Positions 38,801 to 52,449 of a stretch of DNA of 64,000 nt are shown in pieces (position 1 is the stretch's first letter; each line of letters begins with the position of its first letter). Source of the DNA: Chondrosia reniformis. Its lineage: Eukaryota; Porifera; Demospongiae; Chondrillida; Chondrillidae. The stretch is from the NCBI GenBank assembly GCA_947172415.1, contig OX359196.1:2916501-2980500 (forward strand), written 5' to 3'. The notes under the pieces are model-generated. The model was given only the letters and a program-made list of their open reading frames with translations, did not search any database and was not told where the DNA came from. The position numbers and the translations under genes are program-made.

Positions 38801-41800
38801 TATGGATTATGGATTATGGATTATAAATTATCAATTATAGCTTATCGATTATCGAAAAGTTATTGTTGATTCTTGAATATTTATTATTGATAATTGCTTA
38901 TTCATTATTCATAATTCATTATTCATTAATGATTATTGATTATGTATGACTGATTATTGATAATGGATTTTGAGTTATTGGTTATTATTTAATGTTATTG
39001 TTTATTGTTTCTTGATTATGGATTATGGATTATCGATTATAGATAATCGATTATGGGTTACTGATTATTGCTTATTGATTAATGATTATCGATTATTGAT
39101 TATTGATTGTAGATTATTGATTATATATTATGTTAATTGATTATGGATTAATGATTATTGATTATTATTTATTATGTATGAATCATTATTGATAATGGAT
39201 TATGAGTTATTAGTTATTGGTTATTGGTTAATGTTTATTGTTTATTGATTATGGATTATGGATTGTAGAATATTGATTATGGATTATCCATTATTGATTA
39301 GTGATTATTGTTAACTGTATGTTGATTATTGATTGTTGATTATTAATTATTGATTATGTATAATTAATTATTCATAATGGATTATGGTTTATAGTTTATT
39401 GATTATTGCTTCTGGTTTATTGTTTATTGATTATGAATTATGGATAATTGATTAAGGATTAAGGATTTTGGATTATTGATTATTGATTATCAATTATTGA
39501 TTATGAATTTTGGATTATGAATTATGGATAACCGATTAACCATTATCCATTATCGTTGACTATTATTATTTATTGATGATGGATAATCGATTATCGATAA
39601 ATTAGGTATAACCGATTATCGATTATTGATTATTATTGGTTATTGATTATTGATTATTGATTATTGATTATTGATTATTGATTATGGATTATTGATTATT
39701 GATAATGGATTATGTGTTAGTGGTAATTTGTTATCGGTTATTCTTCATTGTATATTGATTTTGGATTATGGATTATCCCTTATATATTATTAATTATGGA
39801 TTTTCGATTGTTGATTAGTGATTATTGATAACTGAATATTGATTATTGATTATTCATTACTGATTATTGATTATGTATGATTGATAATTGATAATGCATT
39901 ATGGCTTATTGGTTTTTGGTTATTGGTTTTTGGTTATTGGTTATAATTTATAGTTTATTGATTATGGTTTATGGATTATGGATTATTGATTTTTGAAAAT
40001 TTATTATTAATTATTGATTATCAATTATGGATTATCAATTATTGATAATCAATTATTGATTACCAATTATTGATAATCAATTATTGATTATAGATTATGG
40101 ATTAATGGTTATCTATTAGTGATTATTGATAACTTATGATTGTTAATTATGTATGACTTATTATTGATATGCATTATAGGTTAATGGTAATTGGTTATTG
40201 GTTATTGTTTATTGGTTTTGTTAATTGATTATGGCTTATGGATTATTGATTATAGATCAGGGATTATTGATTAGAAAATATTGATTACTGATTATGTATG
40301 ATTGATAATTGATAATGGATTATGGGTTATTGTTTATTTGTTATTGGTTATTCTTCATTGTATATTGATTACGGATTATGGATTATCGCTTATAGATAAT
40401 TGATTGTGGATTTTCAATTGTCGATTAGTGATTATAGATTACTAAATATTGAATATTCATTATTGATTATTGATTATGTATGATTGATAATTGATAATGC
40501 TTTATGGCTTATTGGTTTTTGGTTATTGGTTATTGGTTATTGTTTATAGTTTATTGATTATGGTTTATGGATTATTGATTATTGATTATTGAAAATTTAT
40601 TATTAATTATTGATTATAGATTATGCATTATGGATAATGGAATATGAATTATTGATTATCCATTAACGTTTATCGATAATCGATTATGGATAATTGATTA
40701 TTGATTATTGAATTTAGATTATGCATTACGAATTATCGATTAACAATTATAAATTATCAATTATTGATTATTGATTATGGATTATCAATTATCGATTAAT
40801 CACTATTGAATATCGAATATTGATAATTGATCATTCAATAGTGATTATTGCTTATGTGTGATTGATAAATGAAAATGGTTTATGGGTTATTGGTTATTGG
40901 TTATTGGGTTTTATTTATTCTTTATTGAATATTGATTATCGATTATCGTTTTTCGATTATCGATTATCGATTAACGATTAAAGATTATCGATTAACGATT
41001 AAAGATTATCGATTATAGATTATGGATTATTGATTATTAATTATTGATTATTGAATTTTTAAAATTTATTATTGATAATGGATTATGAGTTATTGGTTAT
41101 TGGTTATTGAATATGGGTTATTGTTTATTGATTATGGATTAAGGAATATGGGTTATGGATAATCGATTATCGATTTACGATTAACGATTATTGATTATAG
41201 ATTATGGATTATTTATTATTGATTATTCATTAGTCACTATTGTTTATTGATTATGTATGATTGATATTTGATAATGGTATATGGGTTAATGGTTTTTTGT
41301 TATTAGTTATTGTTCATTGTTTATTGATTTTGGATTATGGATTATGCATTATAGATTTTCGATTATGGTATGTGGATTATCGATTATCGATTATCGATTA
41401 TTGTTTTAATAATGGATATTTGATTATTGATAATTGATTATTGATTATTCACTATTCATTATTGATAATAAATTATGGGTTATGGGTTATCAGTTATTGG
41501 TAATTGGTTATTGTTTATTGATTATGGCTTATGATTACTGGTTATTGAATATAGACTATTGATTATGGATTATAGATTATGGATTATGGATTATGGATTT
41601 TGGATTATTGATTTTAGATTATGGATTACAGATTATCAATTATCGATTATGGATTATCGATTATGGATTATTATTGATTATTGACTTTTGATTATTGGTT
41701 AAGGACTATTGATAATTGATTATTCATTATCGATTATTGATTATGCACGATTGATTATTGATAATAGATTATGGATTATGGGATATTGGTTATTGGTTAT

Positions 41801-44800
41801 TGGTAATTGTTGAAATATTATGGATTATGGATTATGGATTATCAATTTTCAATTATAGTTTATCGATTATCGAAGAGTGATTATTAATTCCTTATATCAA
41901 TTATTGATTATTGCTTATTGATTATTGCCTATCGATTAATGAATATTGATTATTGATTATTGATTATGGATATTTGATTATCGATTGTTGATTATTTATT
42001 ATTGATAATCGATTATCGATAATCGATTAGGGATTATAGTTAATTGATTTTAGATTATGGATTATCAATAATCGACTATTGATTATGGATTATTCATAAT
42101 TCATATTTGAATATTCATTAATGATATTTGATTATGTATAATTGATTATTATAATGGATTTGGGGTTATTTCTTATTTGTCATTGGTTATTGATTATTGA
42201 TTATTGATTATGGATTATGGATTATCGATTGTAGATTATCGATTATTGGTTATGAATTATCAATTATGGATAATTGTTTATCGATTATTGATTATTGATT
42301 ATTCATCATTGATTATTCATTAATAATTATTAATTATGTACGACTGATTATTGACAATGGATTTTGGGTTATTGGTTATTAGTTATTGGTTATAGTTAAT
42401 TGTTAAATGATAATGGATTATAGATTATGGATTATAGATTATCGATTTTGGGTTATTGATTATCGATTATCGATTATCGATTATTGATTATGGATTATGA
42501 ATAATCGATTATTGATTGTTGATTATTAATTATGGATAATTGATTATTGATTATTGATTATGGATTATAAATAATTTATTATAGATAATGGATTATCAAT
42601 TATTGATAATTCTAATCTATTATTGATTATAGATTTTAGATTATGGGTTATCGATTATTGATTATTGATTACTTATTATTGTTAATTAATTATGTATGAT
42701 TTATTAGTTAAATGGATTATAGGTTATAGGTTATTGCTAATTGGTTATTGGTTATTGGTTATTGTTTATTGTTTAGGGTTTATTGTGTATTGGTTTTTGT
42801 TTATTGATTATGGATTATGGATTATGGATTATAAATTATAAATTATGGATTATGGATTTTTGATTTGTGATAATTGATTCCTAAATATTGATTATTTATA
42901 ATTCATTATTGATTATTGATTATTTATGATTGATATTTGATAATGAATTATGGGTTATTGGTTATTGGTTATTGGTTATTAGCTATTGCCTATTGTTTAT
43001 TTATTATGAGTTTTGTATTATTGATTATTGATTATTGAAAATTTATTAGTGATAATTGATAATAGATTACATATTATCGAATTTAGGCTATGATTATTTA
43101 TTATCGATCATCGATTTTTGATTATCAATTTTTGATCATTGTTATTGATTATGGATTATAGAAAATCAATTAACGATTATCGATTATTGATTATGGATTA
43201 TTGAATATTCATAATTGATTATTCATTAATGAATATTGATTATGTATAAATAATTTTTGATTATGGATTTTGTGTTATTTATTATAAGTCCTTGGTTATT
43301 GTTTATTGTTAATTGATTATGGATTATAGATTATCGATTATTGGTTACGGATTGTCAATTATGGATTATGGATTAGGGATTATTGTTTATTGATTATTGA
43401 TTATTCTTAATTGATTACACAATAATGATTATTGATTATGTATGACTGATTATTGAAAATTGATTTTGAGTTATTGGTTTTTATTTATTGTTTTTGTTTA
43501 TTTTTTCTTGATTATGGATTATGGATTATCGATTATAGATTATCGATTATGGGTTATTGATTATTACTTATCGATTAATGATTATCGATTATTGATTATT
43601 GATTATAGATTATGGATTATATATTTTCTTAATTGATAATGGATTAATGATTATTGATTATTGATTATTTATTATGTATGAATCATTACTGATAATGGAT
43701 TATGAGTTATTAGTTATTGGGTATTGGTTATTGTTTATTGTTTATTGATTATGGATTATGGTTAATGGATTATAGAATATTGATTACGGATTATCCATTA
43801 TCGATTAGTGATTATTGATAAATGTATGTTGTTTGTTGATTAATCATTCTTAAATATTGATTATGTGTGATTGATTATTGATAATGGATTATGGCTTATA
43901 AAGTTATTGATTATTGCTTCTGGTTTATTGTTTTTGGTTATGAATTATGGATTATTGAGTAAAGATTAAGGATTTTGGATTATGGATTACCGATTAACCA
44001 TTATCCATTATCGTTGACAATCATTATTTATTAATCATTGATTAATGATGATTTATAGTAGATTATTGATTATTGATTATTGATTATTGATTATTGATTA
44101 TTGATTATTGATTATTGATTATTGATTATTGATTATGGATTATTGATTATGGATTATTGATTATCGATTTTTCATTATTGGTTTTCGTTATCGATTATTG
44201 ATGATTTATTATCGATTATTGATTATTGCTTATTCATTATTCATTATTGATTTTTGATTAAGTGTGATTGATTATTGATAATGGATTATGTGTTAGTTGT
44301 TATTTGTTATTGGTTATTCTTCATTGTATATTGATTATGGATTATGGATTATCGCTTATAGATTATCGATTATGGATTTTCAATTGTCGATTAGTGATTA
44401 TAGATAACTGAATATTGATTTTTGTTTATTCATTACTGATTATTGATAATGTATAATTGATAATTGATAATGCATTGTGGCTTATTGGTTTTTGGTTATT
44501 GGTTATTGGTTATTGTTTATAGATTATTGATTATGGTTTATGGATATTGATTATTGATTATTGAAAATTTATTATTAATAATTGATTATCGATTATGGAT
44601 TATCAATTAAGGATAATCAATTATTGATAATCAATTATTGATTATAGATAATGGATTAATGGTTATCGATTATTGATTATTGATTACTTTTGGTTGTTAA
44701 TTATGTATGACTTAATATTGATAATGCATTATAGGTTAATGGTAATTGGTTATTGGTTATTGTTTATTGTTTATTGGTTTTTGTTTATTGATTGTGGCCT

Positions 44801-46282
44801 ATGCATTATCGATTATAGACTATTGATAATGGATTATGGGTTATGAGTTATCAATTATCGATTAGTGATTATGATAATTGATTATGTAAAATTGATTATT
44901 GATAATGGATTATGGGTTATTGGTTATTAGTTATTGGTTACTGTTTACTGGGGTTTATTTATTGTTTATTGAATATTGATTATCCATTATCGATTTTCGA
45001 TTATGGATTATCAATTATCGATTAGTCATTATTGAATACCAAATATTGCTTATTGATTATTCAATATTGATTATTGATTATTTGTGATTGATAATTTAAA
45101 ATAGATTATGGGTTATTGGTTATTGGTTATTGGGTTTTATTTATTGTTTATTGAATATTGATTATCGATTATCGTTTTTCGATTATCGATTATCGATTAA
45201 CGATTAAAGATTATCGATTATCGATTAATGATTATCAATTTTAGATTATGGATTATGGATTATTGATAATGGATTATGGGTTATAGGTTATTGGTTATTG
45301 GTTATTTGTAATTGTTTATTGTTTTTTGATCCTGGAATGTGGATAATTGATTATATATAATGTATTATTGATTAGTGGTTTTCGATTATGGATTTTCGAT
45401 ATCGTTTATGGATTATTGATTGTAGATTATGAAAAATCGATTAACAATTATTGATTTGAAAATAGATAATAGACTATCGATGATTGATTATTAATTATGT
45501 ATGATTGATTATTTACATTACAGTATGGGTTATTGGTTATTGGTTTTTCTTTATTGTTTATTGATTATGGATTGTGGTTTATGGATTATCAATTTTGGAT
45601 CTTTGATTTTTGATTATCGATTATCGATTTTGGATTATCAGTTATGGGTTATGGATTATCAATTATCGATTATGGATTATGGATTATTGATTATGTATTA
45701 TGTATAATCGATTATTGATTATTGTTTATTGATTATTGATTATTGAATACTGAAAATTGATTTTTGATTATGGAATGTAAATTATCGATTATCGATTATT
45801 GATCATTGTTTATTGTTTATTGATTATTGATTTTGTATAATTGATTATTGAAAATGGATAATGGGTTATTGGGTATAGGTTATTGGTTATTGGTTATGGT
45901 CTATTTATTATTGAAAATGGATTATGGATTATTGATTATTGATTATTGATTATTTATTATGTTTGACTTATTAATGATAATGGATTATGGATTATCCTTT
46001 ATTGATTAGCCATTATTGATTGTTGATTATTGATTTTGATTATGCATGATTGATAATATAATAATAATTATTGATAATGGATTATGGATTTTTGGTTATT
46101 GGCTATCGGTTATTTGTTTATGTTAATTGTTTATTGATTACGAAGTATGGATAATTGATTATTGATTATTTAAAATTTATTATGGATAATTGATTATAGA
46201 TTATGAATTATCGAATATAGACTATCGATTATCGATTATATATTATCGATCATTAATTATTGATTATGGATTATTGGTCATT

Positions 46283-46365
<83 letters not shown>

Positions 46366-48168
46366 CGATTATCGATTATCGATTATCGATTGATTATTGA
46401 TTATTCATTAATGATTTTTCATTATTGATTATTGGTTATGTATGACAGGTTACTGATTATACATTTTGGTTATAAGTTATTAGTTATTAGTTGGTTTTTG
46501 TTTATTGATTATGGCTGATGGAATATCAATTATAGATCAGTGATTACTGAATATTGATTATTCATTATTCATTATTGGTTATTGATTATGTATGATTGAT
46601 AATTGATAATGGATTATGGGTTATTAGTTATTTGTTATTGGTTATTCGTCATTGTATATTGACTACGGATTATGGTTTATTGCTTATAGATTATCAATTA
46701 TGGATTTTCGATTTTCCATTAGTGATTATTGATTACGGAATATTGATTATTCATTATTCATTATTGAATATTGATTATGTATGATTGATAATTGATAATG
46801 CTTTATGGGTTATTGGTTTTTGGTTATTGGTATTCGTTATTGTTAATAGTTTATTGATTTTGGTTTATGAATTATTGATTATTGATTATTGATTATTGAA
46901 ACTTTATAATTAATTATGGATTATAGATTATGCATTATGGATAATGGAATATCGATTATTGATTAACCATTAACGTTGATCGATAATCGATTAATGATTA
47001 TTGATTATTGATTATTGATTTTAGACTATGCATTACAGATAATCGATTACCAATTTTCCATTATCAATTATTGATTATTGATTATGGTTAATCGATTATC
47101 GATTATTGATTATGGATTATGCATAATCGATTATCAATTATTGAATATGGATTATGGATAATCGATTATCAATTGTTGAATATATATTATTGATTATTGA
47201 ATATTGATTAGAAATTTTCGATTATCGATTATCGATTATTGATTATGGATTATTCATAACTGATTATTCAATATTGATTATTGATTATGCATGACTCTTT
47301 TTTCATAATGGATTTTGGGTTTTGGTTATTAGTTATTGGTTATTGTTTATTGTTTATTGATTATGGTTTATGGATTATCGATTATAGATTTTTGATAATG
47401 GATTATGGGTTATGAATTATCGATTATCGATTAGCGATTAATGATAATTGATTATGTATAATTGATTATTGATAATGGAATATGGGTTATTGGATATTGG
47501 TTATTGGTTATTGTTTATTGTTTTTCATTGTATATTGAATATTGATTATCGATTTTCGATTTTCGATTATGGATTGTCAATTATCGATTAGTAATGATTG
47601 AATACCGAATATTGATTATTGATTATTCAATATTGATTATTGATTATATGTGATTGAAAATTGAAAATGGATTATGGGTTATTGGTTATTGTTTATTGTT
47701 TTTTATTGTATATTGAATATTGATTATCGATTTTCGATTTTCGATTATGGATTGTCAATTATCGATTAGTAATTATTGAATACCGAATATTGATTATTGA
47801 TTATTCAATATTGATTATATGTGATTGAAAATTTAAAATGGATTATGGGTTATTGGTTATTGGTTATTGTTTATTGTTTTTTGATCCTGGAATATGGATA
47901 TTTGATTATAGATAATGTATTATTGATTAGTGGTTTTCCATTATGGATTTTCGATTATCGTTTATGGATTAAGGATCATTGATTGCAGATTATGAATAAT
48001 CGATTATCGATTATCGAATATGGATTAATGATTATTGGTAATGGATTATTCATTAATGACGATTCATTATTGATTATTGGTTATGTATGACAGGTTAATG
48101 ATTTTGCCTTTTGGCTATAAGTTATTAGTTATTAGTTATTGTTTATTGTTTATTGATTATGGATTATG
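35841..48168 (+). repeat. 7-bp satellite GATTATN, 12.3 kb
   Basis: A continuous array of GATTATT, GATTATG and GATTATC units with drifted forms (GGTTATT, TTTATTG, GATAATG). Runs of one type occur, for example about twelve GATTATG near 46283-46370 and about ten GATTATT near 44055-44135. A longer order is visible: TATGTATGATTGATTATTG recurs at about 35989, 36218, 36467, 36708, 37008, 37187, 38006 and 38508, usually 180-310 bp apart, followed by GGTTATTGGTTATTG, then TTTATTG, then GATTATGGATTATCG. The plus strand has little C outside GATTATC. Open frames here encode only DYGLWIM-type repeats and are not genes. Confidence 0.95.
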
Positions 48169-48172
48169 ATAA

Positions 48173-48219
48173 GTGTGTACTAGTTATATACTAGAAACTA
48201 GTATATAACTAGTACACAC
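48173..48219. repeat. Perfect 22-bp-arm hairpin at the satellite boundary
   Basis: The left arm 48173-48194 (GTGTGTACTAGTTATATACT, then AG) and right arm 48198-48219 are exact reverse complements separated by AAA. The hairpin lies within a few bases of the end of the 7-bp array, where 13-mer sequence resumes first forward, then reverse. Confidence 0.85.
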
Positions 48220-49759
48220 AACTACTACGTATTACCAGTATATATAAATAGTATATACATCGAAGTACATACTAATTGTATGTACTTTGTGTACATAAAA
48301 CTACAAGTACCAGTTGTGTGTACTTGTTGTATTTACTAGGTTTATGTACTAGTTGTACAGAGAAGTTGTATGTACTAGTTATATGTACTAGTAACTTTCA
48401 GTATATACTAGTGGTATGTATTAGTTGTTTAAATTAGTTGTATGTAGTTTTATGTACTAATTGTATGTACTAGTTGTATGTACTAATTGTTTGAACTAGT
48501 TGTATGTAGTTATATGTACTACTTGTATGTATTAGTTGTGTGTATTTTTCGTATGTACAGTTATATTTACTAGTTTGAGTTACTTGTTTTATGTACTAGT
48601 TGTATATACTAGTAACTAGATGTTTGTGCTTGTTGTATTTATTAGTTGAATGTACTGGTTGTATGTACTAGTTTTATGTACTAGTTTTATGGACTTGCTT
48701 TATATGTGTTTTAGGAAGTTGTGTGCACTAGTTTTATGGACTGGTTGTATATACTAGTAGTTAGTTGTATTTACTAGTGGAATGTACTAGTTGTATGTAT
48801 TAGTTGTATGTACTAGGTGTATGAAAGAGTAGCACTCTGTATTCACTAGTTGTAAGTACTAGCTTAATGGACAATTTGTATGTAGTTATATGGACTAGTT
48901 GTATGTACTGGTTTTGTGTAATTGTTGTATCCTTTTGTTATATGTACTAGTTGTATATTCTAGCTGTATGTACCATTTATATGTACTAGTTGTATGTACT
49001 AGTTGTATGTACTAGTTGTACATACTAGTAACTAGTTGTATGTATTAGTTGTATGTACTAGTTCTATGTACTAGTTCTATGTACTAGTTTTATGCATAAG
49101 CTGTATGTCCTAATTTTTTTACTAGTTTTATGTACTCGTTGTTTGAACTAGTTGAATGTAGTTATATGTACTACTTGTATGTACTATTTGGGTGAAATTT
49201 TTGTATGTACTAGTTATATTTACTAGCTGAAGTTACTAGGTTTATGTACTCGTTGTATGTACAAGTTGTATGTACTAGTATCTAGATGTATGTATTAGTT
49301 GTATGTACTAGTTGTATGTACTAGTTGTATGTACTAGTTGTATATATGTTCTAGTAAGTAGTTGTATGTACTATTTATATGTACTAATTGTATGTACTAG
49401 CTGTATGGACTAGTGTATCTACTATTTGTATGGACTAGTTGTGTGTACTCATTGTTTGAACTAGTTGTATGTAGTTATATGTACTACTTGTATGTACTAG
49501 TTGTGTGTATTTTTCGTATGTACTAGTAACTAGATGTATGTACTTGTTGTATGTACTTGTTGAATGTTGTAGTTGTATGTACGAGTTGTATGTACTTGTT
49601 GTAAATGTGTTCTAGTAAGTAGTTGGATGCACTAGTTATATGTACTAGTTTTATGAACTAGATGTATGTACTAGTTGAACGTACAAATTTTATGTCCTGC
49701 TTCAGAATCTGGAACTGCACTAGCCAAGGGATTGGGACAGATGTCGCTTGTCAATAATT

Positions 49760-49800
49760 ACCAAACGTTTTGACCCAATCTCGGGTCTTCATCAGTGGTA
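49760..49800 (-). ncRNA. Degenerate hammerhead-like motif in the PLE 3' region
   Basis: The minus strand reads CTGATGA, then hairpin GACCC/GGGTC with loop GAGATT, then AAAAC where GAAAC is expected, then a possible 2-bp stem III with a GTA triplet. The bases before CTGATGA (ACTACCA) do not pair with those after GTA, so stem I cannot form. It is probably a fossil or a non-cleaving relative. Confidence 0.4.
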
Positions 49801-50010
49801 GTGAGATTACAGGGCAAGGTGACTTATATATCGGTAGGGTGAGGGGCAGGTGAGATGACTGTGGGCGGGAAAATAATGGGCGGGAAACTGGGAGTGTGGG
49901 AGGTCACGTGAGGTAAATTTTATACAATAAGATAAAACAAACAGTGCAGTAAGTAAGGAATAAATAGGTAAATGAGAGAATGGATGGGTCAAGGGGTGGG
50001 TGGGGCTTGA

Positions 50011-50679
50011 CTAGTCTGTGGATCGAAGCTGGCGGACGAGGAGGTCATAAACTGGGGGGAGGTTGCCTTCATCTCTATTCATTGTGTTCAATTCAGATCG
50101 GATGTGCCACGATTCCAGCAGGCATCTCTGGTGATATTGCTGCTGAACATCCATCACTGTGGCACCCTCCCAGTCAATGTCGTGCGAATCCTCTGCAGCA
50201 TGCTCTGCCACTGCCGACTGTGCCAGGTGTCCACTCACTAGAGCCCGTTTGTGTTCCTTCAGCCGTTGGGCCAGTGTTCTGCCAGTCTGGCCTACATACA
50301 CTCTGGGGCAACCGTTGCAGGGGATCCTGTAGATCACCCCTGCCTTCTGTTGGAAAGGGACCCGGTCCTTCAAATTGACCAGTGCCTGTCTCAGAGTCCG
50401 GTGTGGTCTGAAGCAGGTACGGATCTTCAGCGGGGAGAGGATGCGCCGAATGGATTCTGACAGATGCTTAAAGTAAGGGATGACCACCACGGCTTTGGGA
50501 GTGTCCAGTTCATGAGGGGGAGTGGAGTGGGGTGTCGGGTGCCAGTTCTTCTTCACCAGTGCAGTGGGGTAACCATTGCTGTTGAGGGCTTCAGTGACCC
50601 GTCTCTTCTCAACATCTCTGTCTGGGGCACTCTCGCAGATACGATCTGCCCGGGTGAGTAGTGTCCGAGCCACTGCCAC
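50011..50679 (-). pseudogene. PLE linker plus C-terminal GIY-YIG endonuclease, 5'-truncated
   Basis: An uninterrupted frame of 222 codons from the insertion edge to a stop at 50011. Residues 1-110 are the post-RT linker typical of PLEs (VTEALNSNGYP, then PYFKHLSESIRRIL and FRPHRTLRQALV). Residues 114-119 GVIYRI and 127-134 VYVGQTGR are the GIY and YIG strands. A CNGC pair (121-124) lies between them, and LLESW contains the expected catalytic Glu at 189. The sequence keeps the key residues, unlike the other PLE. There is no genuine start codon: the frame opens at a GTG two bases from the insertion edge and the RT is missing, so it is a fragment of a once larger protein. The enzyme would have nicked DNA for target-primed reverse transcription. 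Confidence 0.85.
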
Positions 50680-51930
50680 TTTATGTCCTAGGAGTATGTA
50701 CTAGTAGTTAGTTGTATTTACTAGTTGTATGTACTAGTTGTATGTATTAGTTGTATGTACTAGGTGTATGAAGGTGTAACAATCTGTATTTACTAGTTGT
50801 AAGTACTAGCTGTATTTAAAATTTGTATGTAGTTATATGTACTACTTGTATATACTAGTTGTATGCAATTTTTGTATGTACTAGTTATATTTACTAGTTT
50901 GAGTTACTTGTTTTATGTACTAGTTTTATATACTAGTAACTAGATGTATGTGCTTGTTGTATTTATTAGTTGAATGTACTGGCTGTAGGTACTAGTTGTA
51001 TGTAATATTAACAAACTATATTTACTAAGTTAATGTACTAGTTGTATGTAGTAGCGGTAAGTACTAGTAATTAGTTGCAGGTACTGGTTATTTGTAATAA
51101 TTCTATGAACTAGTTGTATGTACTAGTGTATGCATTAGGAATAATCTGTATTTACTAATTCTGTGTACTAGTTGTAGGTACTAGTTGTATGTATATAATT
51201 TTAATAATACTAGTTGTATATACTAGTTGTGTGACATTGTTTTATGTACTAGTTATACGTACTAGTTGTATGTACTAGCTGTATGTACTAGTTATATGTG
51301 CTAGTTGTATGTCCTAGTTGTATGTATTAGTTGTAAATATGTACTAGTAACTAGTTGTATGTACTAGTTGTATGTACTAGTTCTCTGTATTAGTTTTAAG
51401 TACTAGTTGCAGGAAATTGATGTATTTACTAGTGTTATGTACCAGTTGTATGTACTAGTTTTATGAAATAGCTGTATGAACTTGTTATATGTACTAGTTG
51501 TATATAATAGTTGTATGTACGAGTTGTATGTACTGGTAACTAGTTGTATGTACTAGCTGCGTGTACTAGTTGTAGGTAGTTATATGTACTACTTGTATGT
51601 ACTAGTTGTGTGGATTTTTTGTATACTAGTTAAATTTACTAATTGTAGCTACTAGTTTTATGTAGTAGTTGAATGTACTAATAACTAAATGTGTGTAGTA
51701 ATTGTATGTACTAGTTGTATGTTCTAGTTGTATTTACTAGTTTTATGTACTAGCTGTATGTACTAATTGTATATGCTAGTTGTATGTACTAGTAAATAGT
51801 TGCCTGTACTAGTTATATGTACTAGTCGTATGTACTAGTTGTGTGTAATTGTTTTATGTAATTGTTATATGTACTAGTTGTATGTCATAATTGTATATTT
51901 TAATTGTATGTACTAGTAAGTAGTTGCATG

Positions 51931-52449
51931 AAAAATCTAAGATACCATTTTCCTACATGCTATATGCCTATTCTGTAAAAAGAGCTTATGGGGGAACTAA
52001 ACCTAAAGAGAGCTTTAGATGAAGATCCAGGAGTCTTTTCTTCCTTCTTTTCCCTTCTTTCATCTTCTTCTCCACTGGGTAAGACAGCCGTTTCTGGGAA
52101 TTCCACGCTTCATCAGTGATCCTGGGAGTCTTTGTCTTTTTCTTTATCTTGATCTTCTGTGAATCCTTGGCTCTCTATGCTAAATCTAGGGGTCTTATAT
52201 ACACTATTTTGGCGCCAAAAGTTAAATAAAGTTTTAACTAAGACACATGATGAAATTTAATTTTATAAAAGGAATATAGGTCCAATTCATTTTATGAATT
52301 AATTATAAATCTATTAGTAATCTTGCGTATAGGTAAAACAGACTCAGCATAACTATAGACACAAGTAGGACATATTACATAAGTCTACCCTTAGGTCTTC
52401 TAGTAGTAACATTTCTTTGGAGGTGGGGTAACACAATATGGGGTAACAC
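51931..52449 (-). mobile_element. 3'-end copy of the Naiad-like PLE (519 bp)
   Basis: Matches 22345-22868 nearly base for base with scattered changes, from AAAAATCTAAGATACC to GGGGTAACACA. It holds only the 3' region and the last codons of the RT reading frame. Satellite resumes at both ends (GTTGCATG on the left, TGTACATG on the right). Its 3' end coincides with those of the other two copies, but its 5' end differs, the pattern expected for independent truncated retrotransposition. Confidence 0.85.
52077..52122 (-). ncRNA. Hammerhead ribozyme in the PLE 3' region (52.1 kb copy)
   Basis: The core (52083-52116) matches the 22.5 kb copy except for one change in stem II (AGCG for AGGG) that breaks a pair. 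Stem I GGATCA faces TTACCC, with mismatches. It is probably weak or inactive. Confidence 0.7.

Larger units (their letters stand above)
49699..50679 (-). mobile_element. 5'-truncated Penelope-like element, C-terminal GIY-YIG type
   Basis: A 981-bp insertion bracketed by the direct repeat TTTATGTCCT (49689-49698 and 50680-50689, 10 bp). On the minus strand it contains the C-terminal part of a PLE protein, then about 310 bp of 3' sequence with a hammerhead-like motif. The RT domain is absent, as expected for 5' truncation. It is clearly more GC-rich than the surrounding satellite. It belongs to a different PLE lineage from the 22.3-25.5 kb element, because here the endonuclease is C-terminal. 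Confidence 0.85.

Noticed and set aside
37372-46784. Open frames of 61-75 codons inside the heptamer array
   Set aside because: They translate only the repeat (DYGLWIM and LSIIDYR patterns). A 7-bp unit lacking stops in one frame gives such frames by chance.
49980-50661. Plus-strand open frames opposite the GIY-YIG fragment
   Set aside because: They are shadows of the minus-strand PLE coding sequence, whose GIY-YIG motifs are unambiguous.
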